A stretch of 64,000 nucleotides of DNA, taken from NCBI GenBank assembly GCA_030280995.1, contig JASXTE010000001.1:19952106-20016105 (forward strand). The letters are read 5' to 3'. The notes beneath the pieces are model-generated. The model was not told the DNA's origin and did not search any database. It saw nothing but the letters and a program-made list of their open reading frames with translations. The position numbers and the translations under genes were made by a program. Within the stretch, counting starts at the first letter, position 1. Each line of letters opens with the position of its first letter. The stretch is from Hemileia vastatrix (Eukaryota > Basidiomycota > Pucciniomycetes > Pucciniales > Zaghouaniaceae). This document shows, piece by piece, positions 34,001 through 46,243 of this stretch.

Positions 34001-36644
34001 AATTACCTGAATCTTCAGCCCTCTTTAAGCTGAATGAGGATCCAAATACCTTATTAGATGAAATTTATCTCAAAAACACACAATCAAAATTGTCAAATAA
34101 ACCCATCGGGCAATCAAACGATTTTGTTCTCAAGGCAGGGTGCGAATGGCCGTGGGGGGATCCGGTCCCTTTTTGGAAAAGTATGCCTGTTCATAAACTT
34201 GCTTGTGGTGGATTTGAAGTAGATATAGTTGGTGTCCAGAAACGCTTCAAAGGATATGTAAATTACACATTTCACTAAATCATCTTTCTAATTTGCTAAC
34301 TGACCTCCTGCGTCTAAGGGTTTTATTATTCGGGTAAGAAGGCCAGGGAGATTAGATGAATATGTTTTTAGAACCGAAGGAGATTTCAGAAAATACTACT
34401 CCCAATTAGATGATGAATTTCCTTATGCTCATGTCCGGGATCTTCCTAGTTCTGATATTTCTCCGGAAGAAGATGAAATTAATCTTGCCAGTATTTCAAA
34501 ATTTAGCTTCGAATCAAAAGGCGACAATTTGGAGGCAATATCCCGTAGACCGGTCGGACAAAGACTTTCATCTGGAGATGAAGAAATCCATGCTTCGAGT
34601 CAGATGACTCCTGCCAAATTAAACGTTTCGGGGAAGGAAGATAATGATAAGCGGCACTGGGACATGAAGAAAATATTTCCAAGTAGGAAGATGTCCCTAG
34701 CATCACAAGCCAAGTATGTACCTGCGGCTTTGTCTTCAAGCGATGGAGAATTCAATACACAGCCGAGAAATTTTATTGAACCCAGACATATACCTGGTGA
34801 TGAGTCAATCGATGAAATGGGTCAAAGAAGCGTGAGTTGTTATCGTCATAAATTTAAAGAAGTTACGGAAGCGCCAGTGTGTGATGCGCACAGGCGCGCA
34901 CTTCGAGGCTGGCTGAGAGATACGCTATCTGTACGAACTGTGGGGCATCATAAGGAAACTGCTGCATTTCTTCTACAAAGAGCTATATTCCCAGGAGATA
35001 GTGACCTTCAAGATATAAGAGCAAGGCAAAAAATAGATCAAGCTAGACGCGAATCTCGAATTTCAGCCGCCCAGGGAGCTGCTGAAAGAGCAAAAACTAT
35101 GTTCGACTGGTGGGAAGGTGTAAAAGAGGAACTCAAGGATAGTGGTGGAATAAATAGATTATCGCAAGCCATAAAGCATTGTTCAAAAGTTGAGGAGCTT
35201 CCGATCCGGTTTCAAAAAGCATTAGAATGGTTGATTATGAATTTGGCTGAAGGAATTCATGATCAGCTCGTAGTCGGAGAGCAATCAGATTTCTTTTTGG
35301 AAAAATTGGTACAATTTAATTCATTATTTCCCTGGTTTGTTCTGAGGCAAATTCTAAAAATTCCAAAGACAAAATTAATGGCTGTGGCCTTGAAAGATCT
35401 TTTTATGTCCACCTCTTCTGGAATTCGTAAAAAAAGTTTACTTCAAAGGTTAATTAATCTTGCAATGAGCGAAGAAGATCAAGATTCCGCAAATCTCCAA
35501 AAACGAATTCAAGCTTGCAAAAACCGTATCCAAAGTTTGACAATGTGCGAAAAAATAATGAAGTTTGTTAACGCCTCTAGAGATGAGAAAACCCGATTCC
35601 GTTATCTTTCTAGTAAGAATTATTATTTTTCTTTTCCGTACTCTCCCTAAATTGTTCATATTTTATTATCGATGAATCTTATGCTTTATCTTTGTTAGCA
35701 CAGAATCTCAAGATCTTGAATTGGTGGTGACAATTGTTCGGAGTGCTGACGAGCCAACACTGGATCAATATGAATTAGAAAAGGTTGTGCGCTCCTCAGA
35801 GATGTACGCCACTGCTTTGAAAGAAAATGAAATGAAGATAACAAAAGAAATGACTGAGAGCGTCAGCATTAGATTAATTTTAGATTTGAAGCTGTATCTT
35901 CGGTTGACCAGTCAAGAAAAAGATTGCCAAGAAATTCAAAAATTGCTTTCTGAGGAAAATTTCCTAAAATCATTGGAAGTTTTGCTCACGCCTTTCCTTG
36001 AATTCCTAAAAAAAACCTACAAAAAGGGGGGAGCAAGCCAAGCAATAGAAGATTTACATAAATTCACTGACCAACTGATAATCATCATCCAAGCATTAAG
36101 AAATAGAATACAAGGTCGGTAGCTCTTGCACTTGAAATTTAATATTCAATAGAAAGTTTTCACAAAATAACTGATGCAATCTTTAATTTCAGATCCACAA
36201 AAATCAGTTCGAATCCTATCTCGACTTCTAACCCGGCATCAAAATTCTTGGTACCGATGGTTACACTCAATTCATTCTGAGGATTCTATAATAGATGAAA
36301 TTTTTGAATGGCTTGAAACTTTGAGAATATTTATTAAAAATGGTCCGGGGAATCCGATACGCTTAGAAGATCTTCTTCCTTCAGAGGATTTAGAAAAAGA
36401 AAGATTATTATCGGAAATCAATCGTCTAGTTCTTTGGCAAATAGATAAGCGTAAACGGCAGTATGAGCACCTGTGTAGATACTCTTCAGCAGATGTTGAT
36501 GGGGACGATCCAATTATTGTAGAGGGAGATGGATTTGGAAAAAGTAAAGTTGACCCTCTAGTAGAGCCTCCCATCAACCCACTCCAACTATGTGAAATAC
36601 CCAAGTATCTTGGGAAATTTCGACAGCTAATTTATAATTCGTAA
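31042..36644 (+). CDS. PX-domain protein with PXB and DUF3818 regions (Lec1/YPR097W-like)
   Basis: Exons that fit: 31042-31955, 32048-32200, 32274 to about 33343, about 33458-34257, 34319-35612, 35704-36114, 36193-36644; about 1,700 aa. The ATG at 31042 is the first in frame. A Ser/Asn-rich N-terminus leads to the PXB segment ('LAPQQIWYFLRVLVGYEL', then 'LPILRYLIRKFLLSIP', 'YWKEGILPILQAL'), a long disordered middle, the PX domain (about 34140-34450) and the DUF3818 part ('RRALRGWLRDTLS', 'LPIRFQKALEWLIMNLA', 'LLQRLINLAM', 'WYRWLHSIHS'). PX domains bind phosphoinositides; yeast YPR097W is tied to membrane lipid/ergosterol handling. Here the usual R-[RK]-Y of the PX pocket reads R-T-E, so PI3P binding is doubtful. 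The intron around 33344-33457 is the least certain; it removes a TGA at 33412. A further intron at 36640-36714 would move the stop to 36727. Confidence 0.87.
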
Positions 36645-36727
36645 GATTTTTTTTTTCCAAAAAAACTATTTAATAAAATTATGATTGTAAATTCTAATAA
36701 TTGAAATAATGCAGGTTTTGCAACTGA

Positions 36728-38035
36728 AAATGCGTTCAAACGAAAAAACTAAATCTTTGTGCGAGTACTTCAGACATTTTCCAATAATTCATCAATTATA
36801 ATACCAAATAAACTTGTGCGGCATCCGATAGTAGGAGCCAGAAGTTTTTACTAGGGTGAAATATTAAGCTGACCTCACGAGTTTATCAGAAGTTTATGGA
36901 TGTTTTAGATGCTGATAATAAAATCGGGGTTTCAACTACTACATATAGATTAAATATGTTACTTCTTATCACGTCACTCAAAAAGGGGATTAGGATTGAA
37001 AGCTTCAAGCCTACCCACAAAAATCATTACATACCCGAGGGTGTTAAAAATTTTATTTGATAGCCAAGCCCACCAATGTTGCAGGAAAGTTGATTCCATC
37101 AAAAAAAAAAAAAGCTTATTGGTTATAGAGTTGCAATTTCCTCTTACTCAGAAGTTAAATTCGTTTTTAACCTGTATTGTAAGATAATGATACACACTGC
37201 GAAGAGGCTTTAGTATGTGTGTATCATAACCTATCAATAATGTGATTTCTGAAATAAAATATAAATGAAAAAGTAAAAGCTTTTTTTATGAAATTTTTAG
37301 GACTTGTGATGAAAAATACAGCAATGAGATAAATTTAATAGTAATAATTTTTAAATTTACTGGAGATATAAGAATGAAAACTCAGTGATAGATAACTTTG
37401 ATTTGAATTAATGATTTGAAGATAGGATAAAAAGATATACTAAAATATCTGCAAAGGATGAGATAGGCGTACATGATTATTTAGCTCATGATTTTTTTTT
37501 CCTGAAAATGTCTATAAATTATATATGTAGTCTCTCACATGTGAACTTTAGCTATATCTCCCGCCAAAATACGCAACAATTTTCTGTCACCTCATCTATG
37601 AGCTTAAGAAATTTTCTCCTGATTACATCATCCATCTTTCTATTACTAAATTGCTTATAACACTGAAACTTATTATTCACATCCTCCTTTGAATAACTAT
37701 GATTCATATATTTCTGAATCTTTAATACCAATAATTTAATAAAAATAAATAAATAATATTGAATATTAAATAAAAATTCATTTAGATAGGTGCAAGAATC
37801 ATAAAAGACTTAAACAAAAAAAGATCCACCACAAAAAATGAGGGAGGCACTTGCCATCAAGCTCAAAACCAAATGTAAATATCAAAAAGCGGCAAGAAGG
37901 TGTGTTATTAACTCATATTTGCAGCTTTAATGTTTTTTTTTCTTTACATTTTTTCAATTTTTAATGTCTCCAAGCCAGAAAAAAAATATTTAGGTTGATT
38001 CTCCTGGTCAGGATTAACCTAGCTGGGAGAAGACC
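36728..38035. other. 3' flank of the PX gene, AT-rich, no gene
   Basis: Only short, low-complexity open frames are seen. The last 40 bases (TTCTCCTGGTCAGG ... GCTGGGAGAA) form a weak inverted repeat. A related word lies just right of Gypsy-2 (GGACCTAGCTGAGATAAAG, 47826-47844). AGACC at 38031-38035 is the left target duplication of Gypsy-2. Confidence 0.55.
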
Positions 38036-39528
38036 TGTCAGGCTGACGTCAAGTACAAAGACATGAACTAGCTGGAATGGTCAGTTGTCTAGAAGATTTA
38101 AATGGTCCTATATGAATACTGTAGTACAAATCCAATAAGTATTAAAATATAACTCAATATAAGGGTCTCAGTAATTCTAATCTCACTAATTATATATGGC
38201 TTACAATCTTTATAGTTGTTAGAAAAATAGATTTAATAATTCAGATACTATTCAAAGACTTTATAAGTGCTATTGATATGTATTGTAATTGTATTGGTTA
38301 TATGTTTAAATTGTAATGATAAAGAATGCAGAAAATAAGACCAAAAGCACCTCCTTTTATACACAATTACTTCCCCAATGACCCCTATGATTTACCAGCT
38401 CAATACACAGTTAATGAAGCCTCATTCTAGCCAATAGACATGTTCAGAACCAAAAAGAGTGACTAGTAACATAATTAGAATGATATCACCCGCCAAAATC
38501 CTGTAGTAATAGGGATAATCCATCAAAAATAAAGAATAAGCAAAAAAGAGAGTATATGCGTATTATACATTAATATAAAAGGCCAAAAAGGGAAAATTAA
38601 GACTAATTAATACTTAATAATAAGGGGGATTACCTGTAGAAGTGTTGGGGCTAATCCGGTCATTATACTACGTGAAATCCCCATTCAAAAATAACCAAAA
38701 TTGACTGAGAAACCACCAAAAAACCCAAAAAAGGGTGTGAGATGAGGTGTAACTACATGCAGTCCTTGGCAGGTGCTTGCACAGGTAAATCCTTGACTAA
38801 TTTAGGCAAACTTAAGCGTGGTAGTGAATTAAAGTGCCAAGAATGAGGTTATTAATGAAATTAGTGCATATAAAGAGGGTCAATGCATTTATAATTAAGC
38901 TAGAACACTAAATAAGCGCCTGTCACCTATTTTAGTGTGTTTCCCCACAGTGGGCGTAGAGTGTGGGGTAATTATAGTGTGAAAATACTAAATTTGCTAA
39001 AAATGAAGCTATTCACACAGGAAAAATGCAAGCAGTATGTGGCCAGTACACAGAAGCCATTTCTGGCATAAAAAACACCAAATTTGAAAAGTGTTAATTT
39101 TATGCATTTGAGTAGCCAAATCAATAGTCCCAATTAAGACAAATTGAACTGTCAAAGCGCATTTTTAATATTATTAAATTTATAGCACATATAATCAACT
39201 TTTAAGTGATTTAAAGTGCATTTCTTGTTTTTTACATAAAACAATGAAAATAACAGCTTTAAGTGTACTTAAAAATTATGTAGCCTTATATTTAAGGTTC
39301 TTAAGATTACCCTAACATATTCCAACTTAATATTAAGTACATAAGACTTATTAAAGGTGGACATATGCATGTATATAAGGTGTTATAATGGCATATTTTG
39401 TATATTATCATAATTTTACTTATGTATACTATTTGTGTACTCTAATTTATTGTTCCCATGTATAGTCCATGTTTTTAACATAAATTATAAGTACTTTTTA
39501 CTCATTCCTTGAAATATCCAGGCTGACA
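38036..39528 (-). repeat. Gypsy-2 3' LTR
   Basis: 1493 bp, bordered by AGACC outside and by a GT-purine tract inside (plus strand 39529-39541, CACTCACTCACCC). It differs from the 5' LTR by scattered substitutions. Confidence 0.93.
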
Positions 39529-39727
39529 CTCACTCACCCAAAAAAAACAATAAAAAAATGATAAGTTATACACTTTTTTTATTTTATAATATTTTTCAGG
39601 TATTCAGAAAATTCTGTAGCATTAAAGATTAATTCTTTAAAGAAATAAAACATAAAAAAATATTATGAGTACTGGTTTTTTAACCCCTCAGCTGGTTTAA
39701 CAGTAATTTATTTCTGTTTAAATTTTT

Positions 39728-42700
39728 TTTAAGAAGGGATGATAGATTTGAAATTTCTTTTTCAGGTATCCATTTATCAAATTCATTTGATTTCCCCTTA
39801 AATCTTAATAAATACTAAGTTCCTTTCTCTTTAGTAAGAATTCTTTTCTTGAGTATTTTTTTCAATCTCTGCCTTTTCCACAATTTCTTCAGGTTGCTTT
39901 TTAGGCCTTCCTCTTCTTTTTGGAAATAAGTCAGGTTCATTTGCATGGTAAGGTGTTAATAATGAGATTGGGAAAACTGGATGTTTCTTATCATATGGGG
40001 CATATAATATGACTTCCACAGCATTATTACCAACCATTTTGCATACTAAAAAGGGTCCTACAAAGGGATCCTTCAATTTAACATTACCTTGTAAGTTAAA
40101 ATGTAGTGTTGAAATTAGGACTTCATCTCCTTTTTTGAATTCAAATTCTTTATGAGATTTATCCCACCTTTTCTTTTCATATTCTTCCTCTGCATGCTTT
40201 CTACACATTTGTTGCATATGAATAAAGGATTTAGTACCAGGGTGTATATCTAACTTTGGTAATTTATTTAAATGATTTACTGGGGTATTTGGTAAATATC
40301 TCAGCAAGAGTTCAAATGGTTCTTTCTCTGTTAAAAAATGAGTTGTTCTATTATAAGCAAATTCAAGGCCAGGAATTAATGTTACCCAGTCATGTTTGAA
40401 TTTCTCATTGTCTTTGTACTCTAATCCAAAGGCACAATATCTTCTGATCATATCTTCTAGAGTCTGTATCACTCTCTCAGCCAGCCCATCAGCTTGTGGA
40501 TGGTGTGCTGTAGACAATTTCAATTGACAGCCTGATACTTCCATTAATGATGTCCAGAACTCTGAAGTAAATTTAGGGTCTCTGTCAGAGATTATGGCTT
40601 TGGGGAACCCAGCAGTATTCATCTTTGAGTCCGCCATAGCAATGCCAAGTCTTTTGCAGATACCTCTTTATGGGCAGGGATAAATTTAACCATTTTTTTT
40701 AATCTATCCACAATGACCCAAAAAGAATTGAAACATTCTTTTCCTGCTAATGGAAAGCGAGTGACAAAATCCATGTTTATAACTTCCCATGGAGCTTTTG
40801 GCTGCTCTATTTGTTGTAAAAACCCAGCTCTCTTCCCAGTTAATCTTTTAGATTTCTGACAAGAGTCACATGTTTCAATGTATTTTTGTACATCTTCTTT
40901 CATGTTTATCCACCAGGCTGTATTTTTAACTCTGTTTAATGTTTTGTTAAAATCAAAATTACCAGCTAAGATGTCATCATGACAAGTACTCAACATTAAC
41001 TCTTTCATAGAAGGTGGTATTAATATTACATTAATTAGCTTTCTTCTGTAATATATATATCCATCTTCAATTGACAGTTTTCCTTTTTCCAACACATTTT
41101 TATACTTTGGAGGCAAGGTTTTAATTAATGCACTCATGGAGGCATTAGTAGGATCATTTAAAATGGTAGATAATTTAGCCAAATCTTTATCAGATGAATA
41201 ATTTTCCAATATAGTCAGCATAAACTCTTCCTCTAAATCCACTATATAAATCCCAAATATATGTATAACCTCATTTTTAGGTACATAAGCTGGGTTGTCA
41301 GCATCATTTGGAAAAGGACTTCTGGATAATAAATCCACATTAGAACACAATGTTCCTGCTCTATGAGTGATTGTCATTCTTCCTATGTACTCTTGTACAG
41401 CTATTTGCCATCTAAACATGTGCCTATTAGGTGTTTTCATGTTTAGTAATGATTTTACTGCACTGCAATCTGTTATTAATTCAAACTTCTGGTCATCCAG
41501 ATAGTAATGTAGTTTCTCCAAGGCCCACACAACGGCTAAACATTCCAGTTGGGTGGCACCATACCTTAATTCTGTCTTTCTTAAGGATCTGGATATATAA
41601 CAGATAACTACTTCAGATAATTTTCCATTTATTATCTGTTTTTGCTGTAAGGCAGCACCTAACCCTATGAAGCTTGCATCAGTGTACAAGATAAAAGGTA
41701 GGTTAAAATCTGGCAGTCCCAATATTGGAGCTGACATTAAACACTCCTTAAATTTATCAAAGGTGTGTTTTCTTTCATTATTCCAAATGAAGGCTTCATT
41801 TTTCCTGATTAATGTTGTTAAAGGGGCTGCAATTAATTGGTAGTTTTTTATACACTTCCTATAATATCCACACATACCTAAAAAACTTTGAAAATCTTTC
41901 ATATTCTTAGGTATACTAATGTTTTTTATTGCTGCCACTTTGTTCTGGTCAGCACAAATTTGTAATCCAGATACAAAATGTCAAAGTACTTTCAAGGATT
42001 GAAATCCAAACTTACATTTTTTCAATGCAATTGTCATATTAATTTCATCCATCTTTTGAAATACTCTTTTCAGGTGATTTAAATGTTCATCATATGTTTT
42101 TGAGAACACTATGATGTCATCAATATAAAGTAAAAGCCATCCTTCAATCATTTTCTGATGAAAAATACTATCAATTAATTTTTGGAAGACTGAAGGCGCA
42201 TTTTTTGGGCCAAAAGGCATTCTCACATATTTATATATTCCCATGTGTGTGGTTATGAGTAAGAAATTCTGAGAATTCTTTCCCATAGGAATCTGGTGGT
42301 AACCTTTGTTTCGATCCAGACAGGAAATATATTTTGCTCCTTGTAAGGTAGCATGGATAGAAGCTATCCTTGGTAGAGGGTAAATATCATCCACAGTGAA
42401 TGTATTCAGAGCTCTGTAATCACCACATAATCTTGCCTTATCTTTTTCATAAGAGATTAAAACTGGTGAAATAACTCAATACTTAGGTGTTGTGTCTACT
42501 TTTTCAACAATACCCATTTCTAACAACATTTTAATGTTGTCTTCAATGTCTTTCCTTTTTGCAGGAGAAGCTGGGTAAGGTTTCTTTTTCAAGATGCCAG
42601 GAATATTATCCAAATCAAAACTTAAAGAGACTTTCATCTCATGGTCTTTGACCAATCCTAGCTCATTTGAACCATGAGCAAATGCCATAGGATAAGATTT

Positions 42701-44700
42701 TATCAATCTCAAAATATTGTTTTCTTCAATTTTTGAGAGTTGAGGACTGAAAGAGGCTTTTTGGATTTCATTATATAATTCTACCACTTCAGAGGTAGTT
42801 CTTCCACCTTGCAGTTGTTCTTTTTTAGGAGAAATGGAATAAACTGAATTTTCAGAGCAAATCTTGAATTTTCTTTTCCCATTTACGCCTATAGTGAAGC
42901 AAATATTTTCAGGATCTAGTTTGATGCCAAATTTGGTCAATAAGTCATTGCTAATAATAAACCAATCACTACAATTATTATTATCCATTACTACAACTTC
43001 ACACACTGCTCTTACATATCCATTATTATATTTAAAGAATACAGCTGTTTTGTATTTGCCAATTGGATTTAATACTGAACCAAAACCCCTCCAGTTATTT
43101 TTCTGTACAGGTTCTAGTTTTTCCTTATACTTACTATCTAGTTTCATTAAAGTATTAATAGAAACTACACTACCTGCAGCCCCAGTGTCAAGAATGGCAT
43201 TTATTTCTTTTCCACATATAATAACAGGCGCTCTAATAGGTGTTATTTTGTAAGTATCATGAGATACATCTTTGATAATTTCAGATTCTTCAATGGAAGT
43301 TAAAGATGTATCTGTATGAGGTATTGCATCATTCAGGAACATAATATCCTGTTCTAATACATATATCTCATTTTCATCATCACTGTAAGAAATGTTACTT
43401 TTACAATCCTCACTAGATTCTTCCTTTTCATCTTTGTGATTACTTTGCTCAGAATCTTGTGAGTTTTTAATAACATATATTATTTTCTTACAAGTATGAA
43501 CTTTAGCCCAAGGTTCATTACATTTGTAGCAAGTGTTATTTTCTTGTCTTTTAGGGACAAGGGGAGCTGAAGGTTATTTCTTCTCCACTGGTAACCTATT
43601 TGTAGTAGGTTTTACTACCTCAACAATTTGCTTGTAGTTATTATACCTGGTTTCATATTTGTGGTTCAATAATATTTCATTGCATATATTAATAAACCCA
43701 GAGGTATCTCTGATGGTTTCAGTTCTAGCTACAATAATGTCTCTGACTAATATAGGCAATTTATATATTATTTTTTCTTTCCACTCATCATAATCCATTT
43801 TTTGGATCCATGGCTTTCATGATTTTTATTAAATTCATTAAAAATACCATGGGTTTATCCCCAGCATTTGGATTATATCTGGCTTTCTCATACAATCTTT
43901 GTTGAGTGATTCTAAATTTTGGGCCACCAAAGTGCCTTTCAATTATTGCCTTCCATTCATTCTAGGAGTAGTTAATTCCCTCACTCAATACAGATTCAAA
44001 CCATAATAAGGCCACATCTGTAAATAAAGATATCAATTTTGATGTAATTTCTTCATCAGGTAATTTGTATGAAAATTTTAAGTTATCAATTATTTGAATG
44101 AATTGTTGCCAATAAGATTTTGAATCCCCATCAAAAGAAGGGTAATGATCTAACTTAGGCCAGTTCTTTTGGCTAGTTTTTGCTTCCCTAACCTGAGGAA
44201 TATTGAGTAATTCACTTACTTTAGAAAGATGATCATTTATTTCATCTTCTACTGATTTTGTATTCTCAGAGCCCATGACACTATGTTCATGTTGAATCAT
44301 TGGTTTATCATCTGAGTGTTTCATAAAAACTAGTACTTTTTCTACATAAGAGGTAGTATATTTTACTTTATCAGTATTTCTCAAAATGTTAGCAATTTCA
44401 ATTTCTACTCTTTGTAACCTATCTTTTATTACAGGTACATGAGTTAAGGTATCATTCACATTTGAAAAAGACAATTTTACACGTCCCTCTATGGTAGCCA
44501 TAATATTCTGAGAATGTTCCAATTTATTTTTTAAATTTTAATCTCAGAATTTAATCTTTTGTTTTCATTTATTAATTCATTATTTGAATTCTCAATAATT
44601 TTTAACCTATTGGCTGTTGTACTCAATGATTGTGTGAGGTTTAATAATACACTCTCTGTATTATTGTTTGACTCTCTAGAGAATTCTTCCAATTTTTCAA
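39728..44700 (-). pseudogene. Gypsy-2 gag-pol polyprotein, multiply broken
   Basis: Read right to left: coiled coil (44700-44250; frameshift near 44523), capsid domain (44160-43800; TAG at 43962-43964 in place of Trp; +1 shift near 43800), linker (TAA at 43574-43576), zinc knuckle CX2CX7HXC (about 43535-43490), protease with DTGAAG (near 43190), RT (TGA at 42476-42478 in place of Cys; YIDD near 42120-42130; TGA at 41978-41980 in place of Gly), RNase H, integrase (40619-40900 and 39831-40637, joined by a shift near 40630), chromodomain (39728-39850, shift and stop). Apart from the shifts the pieces stay in frame, so decay is recent in evolutionary terms. Confidence 0.92.
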
Positions 44701-44713
44701 TTCTTAATAATAA

Positions 44714-44950
44714 TTAACTAATTATTTTTGATTCCATTGGATTTTCTTTTAGAAAATATTCAATTTTTCCTGTGTCCAATTCAGAAGACTCATCATCAGG
44801 TTCAAGATTTAATTCATTTGGTTCCATTTTCATATTTATAAAATTATCCTGGTGGTCAATAAAACTATGTACATTGTCCTCATTTAAAGACAAGTTTAAC
44901 ATGTTATTTTCAAATGAATAATTTTTAAAATCCTTATCAATTATATCCAA
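44714..44950 (-). pseudogene. Gypsy-2 acidic segment between 5' ORF and gag-pol
   Basis: A 78-codon acidic open stretch (rich in Asp, Glu, Asn) lies between the 5' ORF stop and the coiled coil of gag-pol. It matches by position the 1397-1611 stretch of Gypsy-1. It may be the real N-terminus of gag-pol, cut off by the stop at 44714. Confidence 0.45.
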
Positions 44951-44965
44951 TAACTCTCTATCAAT

Positions 44966-45566
44966 TTAATTACCTATAATGAATTCATTTTTAGGATTAT
45001 ATAATTGATCCTGAGAAGATGGATGACTTACCAAGGTCTTATTCCATTTCCCCTTCCTCTCCTTAGCTTTCCCCTGTAAGGGTGACTGCTGAAGCCCTGC
45101 TGTTGAGGGTTGTTGTAGTTTTTGGGCGTACCAATCCCACTTCCATTTGCTTAAAGTAATTTTTTGGTCTTCCTCTTGGGCTGGAGGTGTTGCTATGGAA
45201 TTTTTGGGTGCCACTGTTGGTGGTTGATCCTTTATTTCTACTAGAGCTTTATTGACTTCTATGAAACCCTGAGCTGCTCTTTTCTCCAGATTGTTTATCT
45301 GGTCCACTATATTGTTGACTCTTATTGTCAAGGTGTTCAGTAGAGTGGAGAGGGAATGAATTTTCTCTTGTAAGGTATTTCTTGTTTTCTTTATTGATAT
45401 CTGTTTTAATAGTTTTTCCCTTTCCCCCAGAGACATTTGTGGATTGATGATGTTTGTGGGGGAATGCTGGCCCTCCATTTGAGTTTCCTGTAACAGGTCT
45501 TTCAGCTCTAGGTCTTGAGCTATAAGGTTTTGCCTTATTACTCACAATATCATTGTTGTCACACAT
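44966..45566 (-). CDS. Gypsy-2 spliced 5' ORF (coiled-coil, WKWD motif)
   Basis: Exon 1 is 45566-45546 (ATG plus six codons). A 58-bp intron (45545-45488) starts GTGAGT and ends TTACAG. Exon 2 is 45487-44966. The product is about 180 aa with a Leu/Ile/Lys heptad-like region (good coiled coil), the WKWD motif also seen in Gypsy-1, and a basic tail. The join in Gypsy-1 gives D-V-E-M and here E-T-Q-M, so the splice point is conserved. The unspliced exon 1 frame stays open only to 45249, while the spliced frame is open throughout, which favours the spliced product. Confidence 0.62.
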
Positions 45567-46231
45567 TTTTACGTGGAATTTAATAAAAGAATTGAAATTT
45601 GAGATCTTAAAACTTCAAAAGGAGTTTTATCAGTATTTATCAATACCACTGAAGAAAATTTTATTGCTTACTTGTAGGTATGAAGTGAATTTATAAGTTC
45701 CAAAAGTCAAATATGCTTTTATGTGGTCACTTGATTTAACTGGTCTACAATATGTAGCCGTGTTTTTATATTTAAAAAATAAAATCTTTCAGTAAGATTC
45801 TTTCTAAATATTAAATGAATTTTACAAACCAATAAAAAGGGATTAAGAGTCCTGTTAAAAGAAAACAATTAATCAGTTTAATTGGTTTATCATCTGCAAA
45901 GATCACAAATTTAATTGGTCTATTGACAGACTCCCACTAATAACAATTTTATGTTAAATTAGTGGTAAAAATTTTTATCTTAAAAGATCACAAAATTAAT
46001 TGGCCTATTGACAGACTCCCACTAATAACAATTATATGTTAAAATAGTGGTAAAATTTTTGATTCAATATCACAATTTTATTATATAACAGGGCTTCTTT
46101 TTCTGAAATCATTATATAAGTAACCCCAACCTGTTTTAATTATCCAAATATTTCTATAGGGATTTTATTTACTTGTAGCCTCTTTTTTTAATTTTTACTT
46201 ACTGGAAGATAACCAACAGAATTCTTGAGAA
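45567..46231 (-). other. Gypsy-2 leader with an 85-bp tandem repeat
   Basis: The untranslated leader contains two tandem copies of an 85-bp unit (45901-45985 and 45986 to about 46067), each with GACAGACTCCCACTAATAAC. No reading frame is seen. Confidence 0.75.
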
Positions 46232-46243
46232 AAGGTCCCCAAT
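46232..46243 (-). other. Gypsy-2 primer-binding site
   Basis: Directly inside the 5' LTR the element strand reads ATTGGGGACCTTTTC, sharing TGGGGACCTTT with Gypsy-1. Confidence 0.7.
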
